From contig NZ_JFJY01000003.1 of the NCBI RefSeq assembly GCF_002115785.1, positions 1-64,000 on the forward strand: a stretch of DNA of 64,000 nt, read 5' to 3'. Within the stretch, counting starts at the first letter, position 1, and each line of letters opens with the position of its first letter. This document shows, in pieces, positions 8,682 through 17,297 of the stretch. This DNA comes from Thalassospira sp. MCCC 1A03138. GTDB lineage: Bacteria > Pseudomonadota > Alphaproteobacteria > Rhodospirillales > Thalassospiraceae. The notes beneath the pieces are model-generated. The model ran no database searches, was not told the origin of the DNA, and saw only the letters and a list, made by a program, of their open reading frames with translations. A program made the translations under genes and the position numbers.

Positions 8682-9544
8682 CAAAAGTCTGGCTTAATGG
8701 CAATATCATTGATCAGACGGATGCACATATTGCCATCACGGATCGTGGATTGCTGTTGGGAGATGGTTTTTTTGAAACCATGCGGGCCCATAAAGGCCGG
8801 GTTGCCTGGCTTGATAGGCATCTTGATCGCCTGATAAACCATGCCAAATTGATCGGGCTTGATCCGATATTGTTGCCAAATGCCCGAACAGTTGCCGAAG
8901 CTATCGCATCGCTTTGTATGGAACTTGGTGGGAATGATGCGGTTATCCGCCTGACCGTCACGCGCGGTAGCGGCCCGCGCGGGTTGTTGCCACCACAGGA
9001 TTGCCATCCCACTGTTCTGATAACGGCGTCATCCTTTATCAAACCGGCAAAGGATGAGGGATTGATCCTTGCGACGTCAAAACGGGTTCGGCGCAATCCG
9101 TGGTCGATTGCAGGCAAGGTCAAAAGCCTTAACTATCTCGACAATATAGCCGCGCGACAGGAAGTCGCCGCTTGTGGCGCGGACGAGGCACTCGTTCTTT
9201 CTGTTGATGGTTCTGTCGCGGAAACAACAATCGCCAACCTGTTCGGGATTCGTGACAATACGTTTTATACAGCACCTGCCAATTGCGGAATTCTTGTCGG
9301 GTTGGCACGGAAATTTGTCATTGATTGGTGTCGAGATCACGCGGTTGCCGTCCACGAGGCGTCTATCGATCCGAAAGACCTGTTGTCAATGGATTTGGTT
9401 TTCGTCTGTAACGCATTGCAGGGAATAAGGTTTGTTCGCTCGATTGATGGCGTTGCTTTTGACTTTGATCAGGCGAAACACGATCACGCTATGCAATTGG
9501 TGAGTGATTTTGAAAAATCACTATGCCTTAGTATAGATATTTAG
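8678..9544 (+). CDS. pabC: aminodeoxychorismate lyase (class IV aminotransferase fold)
   Basis: A 288-residue PLP enzyme of fold type IV. As ADC lyase it would release pyruvate from aminodeoxychorismate to give p-aminobenzoate. The N-terminal ITDRGLLLGDGFFETM and the Schiff-base lysine Lys149 in KSLNYLDN are seen, followed by the family's GADEALVLS stretch. Branched-chain and D-amino-acid aminotransferases share this fold, so the assignment rests on the ATGA overlap with pabA and the pabB-pabA context. The first residues, MTKVWLNGNII, fit the usual family start. Confidence 0.85.
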   Translation: MTKVWLNGNIIDQTDAHIAITDRGLLLGDGFFETMRAHKGRVAWLDRHLDRLINHAKLIGLDPILLPNARTVAEAIASLCMELGGNDAVIRLTVTRGSGPRGLLPPQDCHPTVLITASSFIKPAKDEGLILATSKRVRRNPWSIAGKVKSLNYLDNIAARQEVAACGADEALVLSVDGSVAETTIANLFGIRDNTFYTAPANCGILVGLARKFVIDWCRDHAVAVHEASIDPKDLLSMDLVFVCNALQGIRFVRSIDGVAFDFDQAKHDHAMQLVSDFEKSLCLSIDI

Positions 9545-9601
9545 CTAAAATTAACTTCAATCGGGCATTTTCGTTTCCCACGCCTTTTGACGGGAATGCA
9601 C

Positions 9602-10879
9602 ATGACCGCGTCTTCAACAAAATCGGAACTGACCTTAGCAAGGTTCGTTGGAAACCTGCGCAAACACGGGGCCAATGGAAAGCTGTCGATTGTTGCAATT
9701 TTGAATATCCCCGTATCCTTGCGCCTTGAACCGCAGGATTATCAGGATATTTCGCGTGATGCATTTCATCATCTGCCTGAAAAGACCCCAAAATATCGTC
9801 TTGAAAACGGTATGGTCGCTTTTATTCGTCCATCCAAATCGTTTGGTGAAACCGATACGTTTTTGACCAGTGTGACCGAAACGCTCAAGGACGTTATCCA
9901 TCGGCAGGGTTTGGGCGACATCCCACAAAAGCTTTGGAACGAATTTTCATGGCCAGAAGACCGCAAGGCAATGTTTGGTTTGTTGGGGCTTCCTGAAGAA
10001 AACCATTTTCCAAACGAAAGCCTGCAACGCTTTGATATGGCCGAAATGCTGCGTTCTGCCATCACTGATGAAGCGGTTTTCGATTCCTGTCGCCGTCAGG
10101 CTATTTTGGAATTTCACGACAGCCGTCGCGAAATCCTTGGCCATGAACTTTATTGTTCGCTGGATTATCTGTGTCAGCACCATCTTGCCAGTTTCCTTCT
10201 GGAAGGCCCGGGCGAGGTTGAAATCCTGTCGCGCGTGCTTGATGAGAAGGTGATGGATGTCACCAAAAGTCTGGCCCCTCAAATGTTGCCGGATACCTTG
10301 CATCTGAATATGATGGTCCAAACGGTATTCAGTGATCGCTTTGCCGAGTTTCTGGGCTCGGAAGACAGTCGTTTTGCTGAAAATCTGGCGATTGAAATAT
10401 CGCTTGAAAATGCGATTTCAGATTGGTGGGAATTCGAAGATGCCTGCAATCTGCTACATTCTGCAGGCGTGCGTGTGGGGCTTGATCGTATCACCTTGCC
10501 ATCGCTTGAATTCCTGTCGCCTCAAAAGATCAATGTCGATTTCGTCAAGGTGATCTGGGATCAGAACATTATCGGCTCCAAACGGGCTGACGCGACAGAC
10601 AGGCTTCGCGAATTTGCTTCTGTTTTTGCCGACCGCAACCTGATTCTGACCCGGTGTGACAGTCGCACGGCACTGCGCATTGGCCGAAGCCTTGGTGTGG
10701 ATGCGTTTCAGGGAAGCTATATCGACGCGCTTTTGGGTAAATACCTGCATAAGGAATGTAAATCGCGTAATACCACTTCGGATCGCAAATGTGCTGTATG
10801 TCAGTGGGCACCGCGCGAATTACGCAAAAATGGTTGCGAATTTCATTTCAGGGCTGGAAAAATTCTGGCCGAGATTTGA
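9602..10879 (+). CDS. degenerate EAL-like domain protein with Cys-rich tail
   Basis: A protein of about 425 residues that I do not recognise by name. Its C-terminal third looks like an EAL phosphodiesterase that has lost its active site. GVRVGLDRITLPSLEFL aligns with the DDFGTGYSSL region but lacks the paired aspartates, and VDFVKVIWD and LGVDAFQGSYI match the later KID and GxxxQGY positions. No EAL, GGDEF or membrane segment is seen. The last 50 residues carry four cysteines spaced C-X10-C-X2-C-X11-C, a possible metal site. The start is taken at ATG 9602, which has GACGGGA at good spacing; a TTG at 9587 and an ATG at 9596 are in frame. It follows pabC by 57 bases and may share its transcript. 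It is more likely a regulatory or scaffold protein than an enzyme. Confidence 0.6.
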   Translation: MTASSTKSELTLARFVGNLRKHGANGKLSIVAILNIPVSLRLEPQDYQDISRDAFHHLPEKTPKYRLENGMVAFIRPSKSFGETDTFLTSVTETLKDVIHRQGLGDIPQKLWNEFSWPEDRKAMFGLLGLPEENHFPNESLQRFDMAEMLRSAITDEAVFDSCRRQAILEFHDSRREILGHELYCSLDYLCQHHLASFLLEGPGEVEILSRVLDEKVMDVTKSLAPQMLPDTLHLNMMVQTVFSDRFAEFLGSEDSRFAENLAIEISLENAISDWWEFEDACNLLHSAGVRVGLDRITLPSLEFLSPQKINVDFVKVIWDQNIIGSKRADATDRLREFASVFADRNLILTRCDSRTALRIGRSLGVDAFQGSYIDALLGKYLHKECKSRNTTSDRKCAVCQWAPRELRKNGCEFHFRAGKILAEI

Positions 10880-10936
10880 CCTTGCCGCCCTACTACCCGG
10901 CAACACAGTGTTTCCACTGACACCCTGTATGGGGGT

Positions 10937-10965
10937 TTGACAACAATCTTTCCATTTTCTAAAGT
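10937..10965 (+). promoter_or_regulatory. candidate promoter for the riboswitch-ribB transcript
   Basis: A consensus -35 TTGACA (10937-10942) is followed after 17 bases by TAAAGT (10960-10965) as a -10. A start of transcription near 10972 would put the FMN riboswitch about 40 bases into the leader. This is a sequence match only. Confidence 0.45.
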
Positions 10966-11012
10966 GAAGAGGTCTGATCAAGGTGGTCAGGCATGTCGTT
11001 GAAACACGGCGC

Positions 11013-11159
11013 TTATTCTCAGGGCAGGGTGAAATTCCTGACCGGCGGTAATCCTGATTTCAGGAAAGCCCGCGAGCGCCTGCCAAAGCAATTTGGCAGG
11101 GTCAGCAGATCCGGTGAGATTCCGGAGCCGACGGTAACAGTCCGGATGGGAGAGGATAA
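11013..11159 (+). ncRNA. FMN riboswitch (RFN element) in the ribB leader
   Basis: The RFN landmarks appear in order: AGGGCAGGGTGAAATTCC, GACCGGCGGT, GCCCGCGAGC, a variable TGCCAAAGCAATTTGGCA hairpin, CAGATCCGGTGAGATTCCGG, AGCCGACGGT, and AGTCCGGATGGGAGAG. The ends TTATTCTC and GAGAGGATAA close helix P1. FMN binding is known to shut down expression of the riboflavin gene downstream, here ribB, whose start lies 122 bases after the element. The spacing leaves room for a hairpin that either stops transcription or hides the ribosome-binding site; which it does was not resolved. A 69-codon open frame over this element is not a gene. Confidence 0.97.
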
Positions 11160-11280
11160 AGCGTGGCGGATAACGGGGGAACCTGTTGTCGTCAGCCTAT
11201 GACTGGCGTGCGGCTTTGTTGTGCGTGCAGACCTTTCTTTTGATGCCTTGATTCGTAAGCTCCTTAAACGGAGAACCGTT

Positions 11281-11949
11281 ATGAATCAGAGTGTTCATCA
11301 GGAACCGGAACTTTCTATCTTTGGCGATCCGATTGAACGCATGGAACGTGCACTTTCGGATTTGCGCAATGGCAAGGGGGTTCTGGTCGTCGATGATGAA
11401 GATCGCGAAAATGAAGGCGATCTTATTTTTTCCGCAGAAAATCTGACCAATGAACAGATGGCGATGCTGATCCGCGATTGCAGCGGTATTGTCTGCCTGT
11501 GCTTGACTGATGAAATGGCAACGGCACTTGATCTGCCGCCGATGGTTGCCAACAACACATCAAGCATGGGAACCGGTTTTACCGTTTCAATCGAGGCCAA
11601 GGTTGGTGTCACCACCGGTGTTTCGGCTGCTGATCGCGTCACCACGGTCAAAACCGCGATTGCCGATGGGACAAAGCCAGGTGATTTGGCCCGTCCGGGG
11701 CATGTTTTCCCGCTGCGTGCGCGTGCGGGTGGCGTTCTGGAACGTCGTGGCCATACCGAAGGTACAGTTGATCTGATGCGTTTGGCGGGACTCAAACCGG
11801 CTGGCGTGCTGTGTGAAGTGACCAACCCGGACGGCACCATGGCGCGTTTGCCCGAACTGATTGCCTATGCGCAACAGCACGATATCGTCGTGATCAGCAT
11901 CGAAGATATCGTTGCCTATCGTGGTGTTCTACAGCAGGCAGCCGAATAG
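11281..11949 (+). CDS. ribB: 3,4-dihydroxy-2-butanone 4-phosphate synthase
   Basis: Makes dihydroxybutanone phosphate from ribulose 5-phosphate, the four-carbon donor for riboflavin. The protein has 222 residues, close to E. coli RibB (217), with no fused GTP cyclohydrolase II domain. The metal- and substrate-binding [11 protein letters not shown], the catalytic region [18 protein letters not shown], and the C-terminal [15 protein letters not shown] are all present. The start at 11281 follows AACGGAGAA; an in-frame GTG at 11221 would add 20 unconserved residues. It stands alone under the FMN riboswitch, away from other rib genes. Confidence 0.96.
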   Translation: MNQSVHQEPELSIFGDPIERMERALSDLRNGKGVLVVDDEDRENEGDLIFSAENLTNEQMAMLIRDCSGIVCLCLTDEMATALDLPPMVANNTSSMGTGFTVSIEAKVGVTTGVSAADRVTTVKTAIADGTKPGDLARPGHVFPLRARAGGVLERRGHTEGTVDLMRLAGLKPAGVLCEVTNPDGTMARLPELIAYAQQHDIVVISIEDIVAYRGVLQQAAE

Positions 11950-12039
11950 AGAAGAGCGGTCGCGGTTTTGTAAACGCACATGCGACCGGATTTTCGGTCA
12001 TTTGCGTTCAAAGTAGCCAATCCGATTACAAATCAAAGA

Positions 12040-12067
12040 GGGCAGCAGATTATTCTGCTGCCCTTTG
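12040..12067. terminator. terminator between convergent ribB and xth
   Basis: GGGCAGCAG and CTGCTGCCC make a perfect 9-bp stem with a 6-base loop, with TTTGCATTT on the plus side. It lies between the 3' ends of ribB and xth and may serve ribB mainly. Confidence 0.75.
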
Positions 12068-12112
12068 CATTTCATATCCGCTATCAAATCCCGGTTGGTT
12101 TGGGATTTCGGG

Positions 12113-12892
12113 TCATTCGTCGACCATGCACCAAACCGGGGTGTGATCTGATGCCTTTTCCTTGGCGCGCGGATCGCGATCAATATCCGAGGCGCTGAGC
12201 CGGTCGGCCGCGGCTGGAGTTAAAAGCAGGTGATCGATGCGAAGCCCGTTATCCTTGTTCCACGCACCCGCACGATAATCCCACCAGCTATATTGGTGGC
12301 CTTGCGGATTGAAGGTCCGGAATGCGTCGGTGTAGCCCATATTCATCATGGTACGCAGTTTTTTGCGTTCCACGGTCGAACATAGAACGGTTTCGTGCAG
12401 CTTGATCGGGTCGTAAACATCCGAGTCATCCGGCGCGATGTTGTAGTCTCCGCCCATGACGGCGGCGTCGCCGCTTTCACGGATTTTCTCGAAACGCTTG
12501 ATCAGGCGATCCAGGAAGTTTAGCTTATATTCGAATTTCTCCGATCCGACTTCGCTTCCCATCGGGACGTAGATTGATGCCACACGAATCGGACGATTTC
12601 CCGATATAGTGGCTTCGATATAGCGTGCCTGTTCGTCGTTGTCATTGCCCGGCAGGCCGCGTTCGACATCTTCAATCGGGAATTTTGACAGGATCGCCAC
12701 CCCATTATAGGTCTTCTGGCCGTGCAGGGCGATGTTATAGCCAAGATCCTCGATTTCCATGGCCGGAAATCCGTCATCGACGGTTTTGGTTTCCTGAAGC
12801 AGGACAACATCGGGCTTTGCGTCGCCAAGCCATTCAAGGATGTTGGGCAGGCGGGCCTTGATCGAGTTGACGTTCCAGGTGGCGATTTTCAT
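12113..12892 (-). CDS. xth: exodeoxyribonuclease III
   Basis: A 259-residue Mg-dependent AP endonuclease and 3' exonuclease of base-excision repair. The exonuclease-endonuclease-phosphatase fold motifs are seen: the N-terminal MKIATWNVNSIKARLP, LQETK, GGDYNIAP with the catalytic Asp/Asn pair, WWDYR, LRIDHLL, and the C-terminal SDHTPV. The reading frame opens 23 codons further upstream, but MKIATWNVN is the standard start and has AGGCCCTT before it. It is convergent with ribB. erpA lies upstream on the same strand, separated by a strong terminator. Confidence 0.96.
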   Translation of the reverse strand: MKIATWNVNSIKARLPNILEWLGDAKPDVVLLQETKTVDDGFPAMEIEDLGYNIALHGQKTYNGVAILSKFPIEDVERGLPGNDNDEQARYIEATISGNRPIRVASIYVPMGSEVGSEKFEYKLNFLDRLIKRFEKIRESGDAAVMGGDYNIAPDDSDVYDPIKLHETVLCSTVERKKLRTMMNMGYTDAFRTFNPQGHQYSWWDYRAGAWNKDNGLRIDHLLLTPAAADRLSASDIDRDPRAKEKASDHTPVWCMVDE

Positions 12893-12956
12893 AAGGGCCT
12901 CGGTGTTCGGGATGAATTTTGCGGCTTTATGCGTAGACATAACAGCATTATGTCCA

Positions 12957-12997
12957 AGCAAAAACGGGGTCCGTGAAACACGAACCCCGTTTTATAA
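12957..12997 (-). terminator. strong terminator after erpA
   Basis: AAAACGGGGT and ACCCCGTTTT form a 10-bp stem that continues inward through CGTG/CACG after one mismatch, closed by an AAA loop. On the minus strand it ends in TTTTTG, which suits the end of erpA. It separates erpA from xth. Confidence 0.88.
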
Positions 12998-13016
12998 ATC
13001 GTTTTTCCGATGCGGA

Positions 13017-13358
13017 TCAAACCGAGAAACTGGATCCGCAACCGCAAGATGATGTTGCGTTTGGATTATTCACACGAAACGCAGCACCAACCAATTCGCG
13101 GACAAAATCGATTTCCGCACCACCGAGAAGATCGAGCGATACGTCATCAATCACCATTTTCGCGCCGTGATTTTCGAAAATGTGGTCTTCATCGGTCTTG
13201 TCGGAATCGAGCGAGAATTCATACTGAAAACCGCTACACCCGCCACCGGAAACCTGAAGACGCAACATCAGGCCCGACTTGCCATCGCTGGCAATCAGTT
13301 CCTGAATACGTTTTGCGGCACTTTCGGTCATCTGGACCTGCCGGGCAGTTTCCGTCAT
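13017..13358 (-). CDS. erpA: iron-sulfur cluster insertion protein ErpA
   Basis: An A-type carrier of 113 residues that passes iron-sulfur clusters to apoproteins in the cytoplasm. The three conserved cysteines are Cys41 (GGGCSGF) and Cys105 and Cys107 (SSCGCGSSF) near the C-terminus. ErpA, IscA and SufA share these residues. The call is made from the VSGGGCSGFQYEF stretch, the standalone location outside isc/suf genes, and the xth-erpA neighbourhood typical of alphaproteobacteria. The usual neighbour dgt is absent between erpA and argS. A palindrome lies across its likely promoter. Confidence 0.92.
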   Translation of the reverse strand: MTETARQVQMTESAAKRIQELIASDGKSGLMLRLQVSGGGCSGFQYEFSLDSDKTDEDHIFENHGAKMVIDDVSLDLLGGAEIDFVRELVGAAFRVNNPNATSSCGCGSSFSV

Positions 13359-13380
13359 TCGACACTCCTTGATGTGCTAT

Positions 13381-13413
13381 CCCGAAATATTCCAGTTACT
13401 GGATATTCACGGG
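13381..13413 (-). promoter_or_regulatory. inverted repeat in the erpA promoter, possible operator
   Basis: CCAG-TTA-CTGG (13392-13402) is extended by ATAT on both sides after one extra base, and by CCCG/CGGG at the outer ends (13381-13384 and 13410-13413). On the minus strand it sits between TTGCCC and a GAATAT that would be spaced 18 bases apart as -35 and -10. The position suggests a repressor site. An iron or Fe-S regulator would fit erpA, but I cannot assign one. Confidence 0.4.
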
Positions 13414-13626
13414 CAACCCAACGGGTATATTGACGATCATGGTGGCAACTTTAACACAGCCTGATCGCGTTCCTTAAGGGTCTATTTAGCGTGCATGGCA
13501 GAAATGTCAAAACTTGAGAGCAGGGCAACCAACCGGTTGCTTGCGTTTTGATGCGAAATGTCCCAAAACAGCCACATCAAAATGGTTGTGATGGACCATG
13601 AACGAAATTTGCAAAGACTAAAAGTG

Positions 13627-15378
13627 ATGAATGTTTTCAGCCTGTTGAAAAGCGACATCGAGAACCAGATTCTCGCCCTTGAAAAAGACGGCGTTCTGCC
13701 CGCTGGCAGCGATACCGCACGTATCACGGTCGAACCGCCGCGCGATGCCGCGCATGGCGATGCCGCGACCAATGCCGCGATGCTGCTTTCCAAGGCTGCG
13801 GGGATGAAGCCACGTGATCTGGCAGAAAAACTTGCCGAAAAACTCGGCACGCTAGATCATATCGAACAGGTCGAGATCGCCGGGCCCGGTTTCATCAATC
13901 TGCGAATGGCCGATGATTTCTGGTTGTCGCAGATCACCGAAGTGCTTGAAAACGGCAAGACCTATGGCAACAGCAGTCTTGGTGCAAACACCAAGATGAA
14001 TGTCGAATATGTCTCGGCCAATCCGACCGGCCCGATGCATGTCGGCCATTGCCGCGGGGCGGTTGTCGGTGATGTTCTGGCAAATCTGCTGGCCAAGGCC
14101 GGTTATGACGTCACTAAGGAATATTACATCAACGATGCCGGTGCGCAGGTCGATGTTCTGGCGCGATCCCTGCATCTGCGTTACCGCGAAGCACTTGGCG
14201 AAACCATCGATGAAATCCCGGCAGGTCTTTATCCAGGCGATTATCTGGTGGCACCGGGCAAAAAGCTTGCGGCGCGTGACGGCAACAAATGGGTCGAAGC
14301 CCCCGAGGAAAATTGGCTGGAAGAGTTCCGAGGTTTTGCCATTGTCGAGATGATGGCATTGATCAAGGAAGACCTGCGTCTTCTGGGCGTTGATCACGAC
14401 GTCTTTACGTCTGAAGCCGGACTTGTTGCCGCAGGCAAGGTGCAGGCCGCGTTCGAGCATCTGGAGAAAAAGGGCGACATTTATGTCGGCGTTCTGGAAC
14501 CGCCAAAAGGCAAAACGCCCGATGATTGGGAACCGCGCCCGCAGACGCTGTTCCGGGCGACTGAATTTGGTGATGATGTTGACCGCCCTCTGAAAAAGTC
14601 GGATGGCAGTTGGACCTATTTTGCGTCCGATATTGCCTATCACTTTGACAAATACGAACGTGGTTTCAACCACATGATCGATATTTTCGGTGCTGATCAT
14701 GGCGGTTACGTCAAACGTATGAAAGCCGCGACCAAGGCGATTACGGGCGGCGAGGGCGACCTTGATGTCAAGCTTTGCCAATTGGTCAGCCTATTTGACA
14801 ATGGTGAGCCGGTTAAAATGTCCAAACGTGCCGGAACGTTCGTGACCCTGCGTGATGTGGTTGAACGCGTTGGTAAGGATGTCGTGCGGTTCATCATGTT
14901 GACGCGCAAGAACGACGCGACGCTTGATTTTGATTTTGCCAAAGTAACCGAACAGTCCAAAGACAACCCGGTATTTTACGTTCAATACGCCCATGCCCGC
15001 GTTAATTCGGTATTCCGTCAGGCGCGCGAAGCGTTCCCTAATCAGGATTTCTCGGATGCGGCACTGGTCGGGGCCGATCTATCGGCTTTGGTGTCGGAAG
15101 ATGAAAAGATGCTGGTGCGTCGGATGGCTGAATGGCCGCGTATTGTTGAACAGGCCGCCGTTGCACATGAGCCACATCGTATCGCATTCTTCCTGAGCGA
15201 AATTGCTGCCGAATTCCACGCCTTGTGGAACAAGGGGCGTGACAATACCGCATTGCGTTTCATCGTTGCCGATGATCTGGCGGTGACGCAGGCGCGCCTT
15301 GCCATGATCCGTGCTGCCGCATTGGTTATTGCGTCCGGTCTTGATGTCCTGGGCGTTGCCCCGGTCGAGGAGATGTAA
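13627..15378 (+). CDS. argS: arginyl-tRNA synthetase
   Basis: Charges tRNA-Arg; a class I synthetase of 583 residues, of normal length. The N-terminal Add1 domain is followed by the HIGH-type motif HVGH at residues 138-141 within [23 protein letters not shown] at 397-401 is the KMSKS loop, and the C-terminal anticodon-binding helical domain ends in [13 protein letters not shown]. Frames open back to 13558, but [15 protein letters not shown] is the family start and has AAAAGTG before it. The downstream SPOR gene begins 5 bases after the stop, so the two are probably cotranscribed. Confidence 0.97.
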   Translation: MNVFSLLKSDIENQILALEKDGVLPAGSDTARITVEPPRDAAHGDAATNAAMLLSKAAGMKPRDLAEKLAEKLGTLDHIEQVEIAGPGFINLRMADDFWLSQITEVLENGKTYGNSSLGANTKMNVEYVSANPTGPMHVGHCRGAVVGDVLANLLAKAGYDVTKEYYINDAGAQVDVLARSLHLRYREALGETIDEIPAGLYPGDYLVAPGKKLAARDGNKWVEAPEENWLEEFRGFAIVEMMALIKEDLRLLGVDHDVFTSEAGLVAAGKVQAAFEHLEKKGDIYVGVLEPPKGKTPDDWEPRPQTLFRATEFGDDVDRPLKKSDGSWTYFASDIAYHFDKYERGFNHMIDIFGADHGGYVKRMKAATKAITGGEGDLDVKLCQLVSLFDNGEPVKMSKRAGTFVTLRDVVERVGKDVVRFIMLTRKNDATLDFDFAKVTEQSKDNPVFYVQYAHARVNSVFRQAREAFPNQDFSDAALVGADLSALVSEDEKMLVRRMAEWPRIVEQAAVAHEPHRIAFFLSEIAAEFHALWNKGRDNTALRFIVADDLAVTQARLAMIRAAALVIASGLDVLGVAPVEEM

Positions 15379-15383
15379 TCACG

Positions 15384-16229
15384 ATGAACGAAGAACAGGG
15401 TTTCGGCCTTAGAGAGGAGCTGCGTTATCAAGGGGCTGGCAAAAAAAAACCAGGCGGCGGCTTGGCGAAAGGGGTGGGAACCATCGTTCTTGGTCTTGTG
15501 ATTCTTGGTGGTGGTCTGGGCGGGGCCGGTTACTGGTTATATAATCAGGGGCAGCCAGCACAGGAAGAAGGCAAATTGCCAATCCTTTTGCCAGATCCAC
15601 TGCCGATCAAGTTGCGACCGGATGATCCCGGCGGAATGGAAGTTCCCCACCGGGATACAACGATTTATGAACAGCTTGATAGTAACCAGCCCGAGGATCA
15701 GGTGGTTCTTCAGGAACTGCCTGATATGCCAAAGGCACCCGATGTCATACCATCCCCCGATGGTACGGGAGAACCGGCGGTGATTGAGCAGACACCGGAG
15801 GCCGAGATTGTCGCAAATGCAGCGCAGATCGGTTCGGGCAAAGATGTAAATGCGTCTGCGAAAACTCCAACTGAAACAGCAATTGCCGCACCAAGCGATG
15901 CAGAAAAAGCAATCGCTGTTGCCAAGGTCAAGGAACAGGCCGCAGCACCGGCTGCCACCAACGCCAGCGGCGTATCGGAGAAAGACTTCCGCATTCAGTT
16001 GGCGTCAGTTCGCGATACGTCGGGGGCCGAAGCGGAATGGAAAAGATTGTCTTCTAAAAACAAGGACTTGCTTGGTAGTCTTCAGATGTATCTGAAACGT
16101 GCAGACCTTGGTGAAAAGGGTGTGTTCTATCGTTTGCAAGCCGGTCCTTTGCCGGACGCTGCTGCGGCTGAAACGCTTTGTGGCAACTTGAAACAACGCA
16201 ATGTGGGGTGTCTGATTGTCCGGCCTTGA
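15384..16229 (+). CDS. SPOR domain-containing inner membrane protein
   Basis: A bitopic membrane protein of 281 residues, probably acting at the division septum. A basic cytoplasmic stretch with a Lys run (residues 18-22) precedes one membrane helix at about residues 33-53. A Pro/Glu/Ala-rich periplasmic linker follows. The C-terminal SPOR domain runs from about 195 (FRIQLASVRD) to the end (CLIVRP). SPOR domains bind denuded glycan strands at septa. The gene starts 5 bases after argS and overlaps nagZ by 14 bases, linking it to peptidoglycan turnover; this argS-SPOR-nagZ order is common in the class. No catalytic domain is seen. Confidence 0.9.
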   Translation: MNEEQGFGLREELRYQGAGKKKPGGGLAKGVGTIVLGLVILGGGLGGAGYWLYNQGQPAQEEGKLPILLPDPLPIKLRPDDPGGMEVPHRDTTIYEQLDSNQPEDQVVLQELPDMPKAPDVIPSPDGTGEPAVIEQTPEAEIVANAAQIGSGKDVNASAKTPTETAIAAPSDAEKAIAVAKVKEQAAAPAATNASGVSEKDFRIQLASVRDTSGAEAEWKRLSSKNKDLLGSLQMYLKRADLGEKGVFYRLQAGPLPDAAAAETLCGNLKQRNVGCLIVRP

Positions 16230-17283
16230 GGTAAGAAAACCGCGTGCCTGTATTCTGGGTGTTGAAGGTACAGAACTAAGCAATTGGGAGAAGGGCTTCT
16301 TTCGTGAAGCTGATCCCTATGGCTTTATCCTGTTTGCCCGTAATGTCACGGATCTGAAGCAGGTCAAGGCGTTGAACAATCAACTGCGCGAAGTTGTTGG
16401 CAATATCAATGTGCCGATTTTTGTTGATCAGGAAGGTGGGCGTGTCATGCGCCTCAAGCCTCCGCACTGGCGCAAAATCCCTGCGGCTGGTGTGTTTGGT
16501 CAATTGTTTGAAACAGCACCTGAAAATGCCCGCGAAGCCGCATATATCAATGCGCGCCTGATGGCGGCAGATTTGCGTGATGCGGGGTTTAACATCACCT
16601 GTGCGCCGGTACTTGATATCCGATTCCCTGGTATGAGCGACGTGGTTGGCGACCGTTCCTATGGTTCGACGGTGGAACAGATTGTGCCGTTGGCAAGTGC
16701 GGTTGCCGCCGGGGTGCTGGACGGCGGGATAGCACCAGTCATCAAACATATTCCAGGTCACGGGCGTGCGTCGGTCGACAGTCACAAGGATTTGCCGATC
16801 GTGACCGCGTCGCGCGAAGAACTGAGCCGCCTTGATTTCGAACCGTTCCGTCAGATGAAGGATGTGGTTGCAGCGATGTCGGCCCATTTGCTGTTTACCG
16901 CGATTGATGATCAACGCCCGGGAACCGTATCGGCCAAGGTCATTTCCGAAATTGTCCGTGGTGATATCGGGTTTGAAAACCTTCTGATCAGTGATGATCT
17001 ATCAATGGAAGCGCTTGGTGGATCGATTGCCAGCCGGACTCACGAATGCCTTGCCGCCGGGTGCGACATTGCCCTTCATTGCAATGGCAAGCGCACGGAA
17101 ATGGAGGAAGTCGTATCCATGGCCCCGAAACTTGCCGATGAGGCGCTGACACGTTCGCAATTGCTGAGCAATCAGATCGCAGGTTTTAATATTACACAGC
17201 CGCCCTCGGCGCAGATTGCTGATTGGCAGGCCCGACTGGCTGAATTGCTATCACCGGTCTGGTCGGCTGGCGAGCAGGCGTAA
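16216..17283 (+). CDS. nagZ: beta-N-acetylhexosaminidase NagZ
   Basis: A cytoplasmic family GH3 glycosidase of 355 residues that removes GlcNAc from GlcNAc-anhydroMurNAc muropeptides during peptidoglycan recycling. The NagZ signature KHIPGHG is at residues 177-183, and the following loop DSHKDLP holds the catalytic His. VDQEGGRV and the nucleophile region LLISDDLSMEAL are also present. The likely start is the TTG at 16216, with GGGG seven bases before it; it lies inside the SPOR gene, so translation is probably coupled. Its product GlcNAc could feed the nagA genes at 44-48 kb. Confidence 0.95.
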   Translation: MSGLEVRKPRACILGVEGTELSNWEKGFFREADPYGFILFARNVTDLKQVKALNNQLREVVGNINVPIFVDQEGGRVMRLKPPHWRKIPAAGVFGQLFETAPENAREAAYINARLMAADLRDAGFNITCAPVLDIRFPGMSDVVGDRSYGSTVEQIVPLASAVAAGVLDGGIAPVIKHIPGHGRASVDSHKDLPIVTASREELSRLDFEPFRQMKDVVAAMSAHLLFTAIDDQRPGTVSAKVISEIVRGDIGFENLLISDDLSMEALGGSIASRTHECLAAGCDIALHCNGKRTEMEEVVSMAPKLADEALTRSQLLSNQIAGFNITQPPSAQIADWQARLAELLSPVWSAGEQA

Positions 17284-17297
17284 GGGAAGCTGAATAG

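Noticed and set aside
10993-11202. Open frame of 69 codons before ribB
   Set aside because: It lies across the FMN riboswitch, whose conserved blocks explain the sequence; it has no protein-like features.
13852-14781. Minus-strand frame of 309 codons
   Set aside because: It is antisense to the catalytic core of argS and shows no coherent domain.
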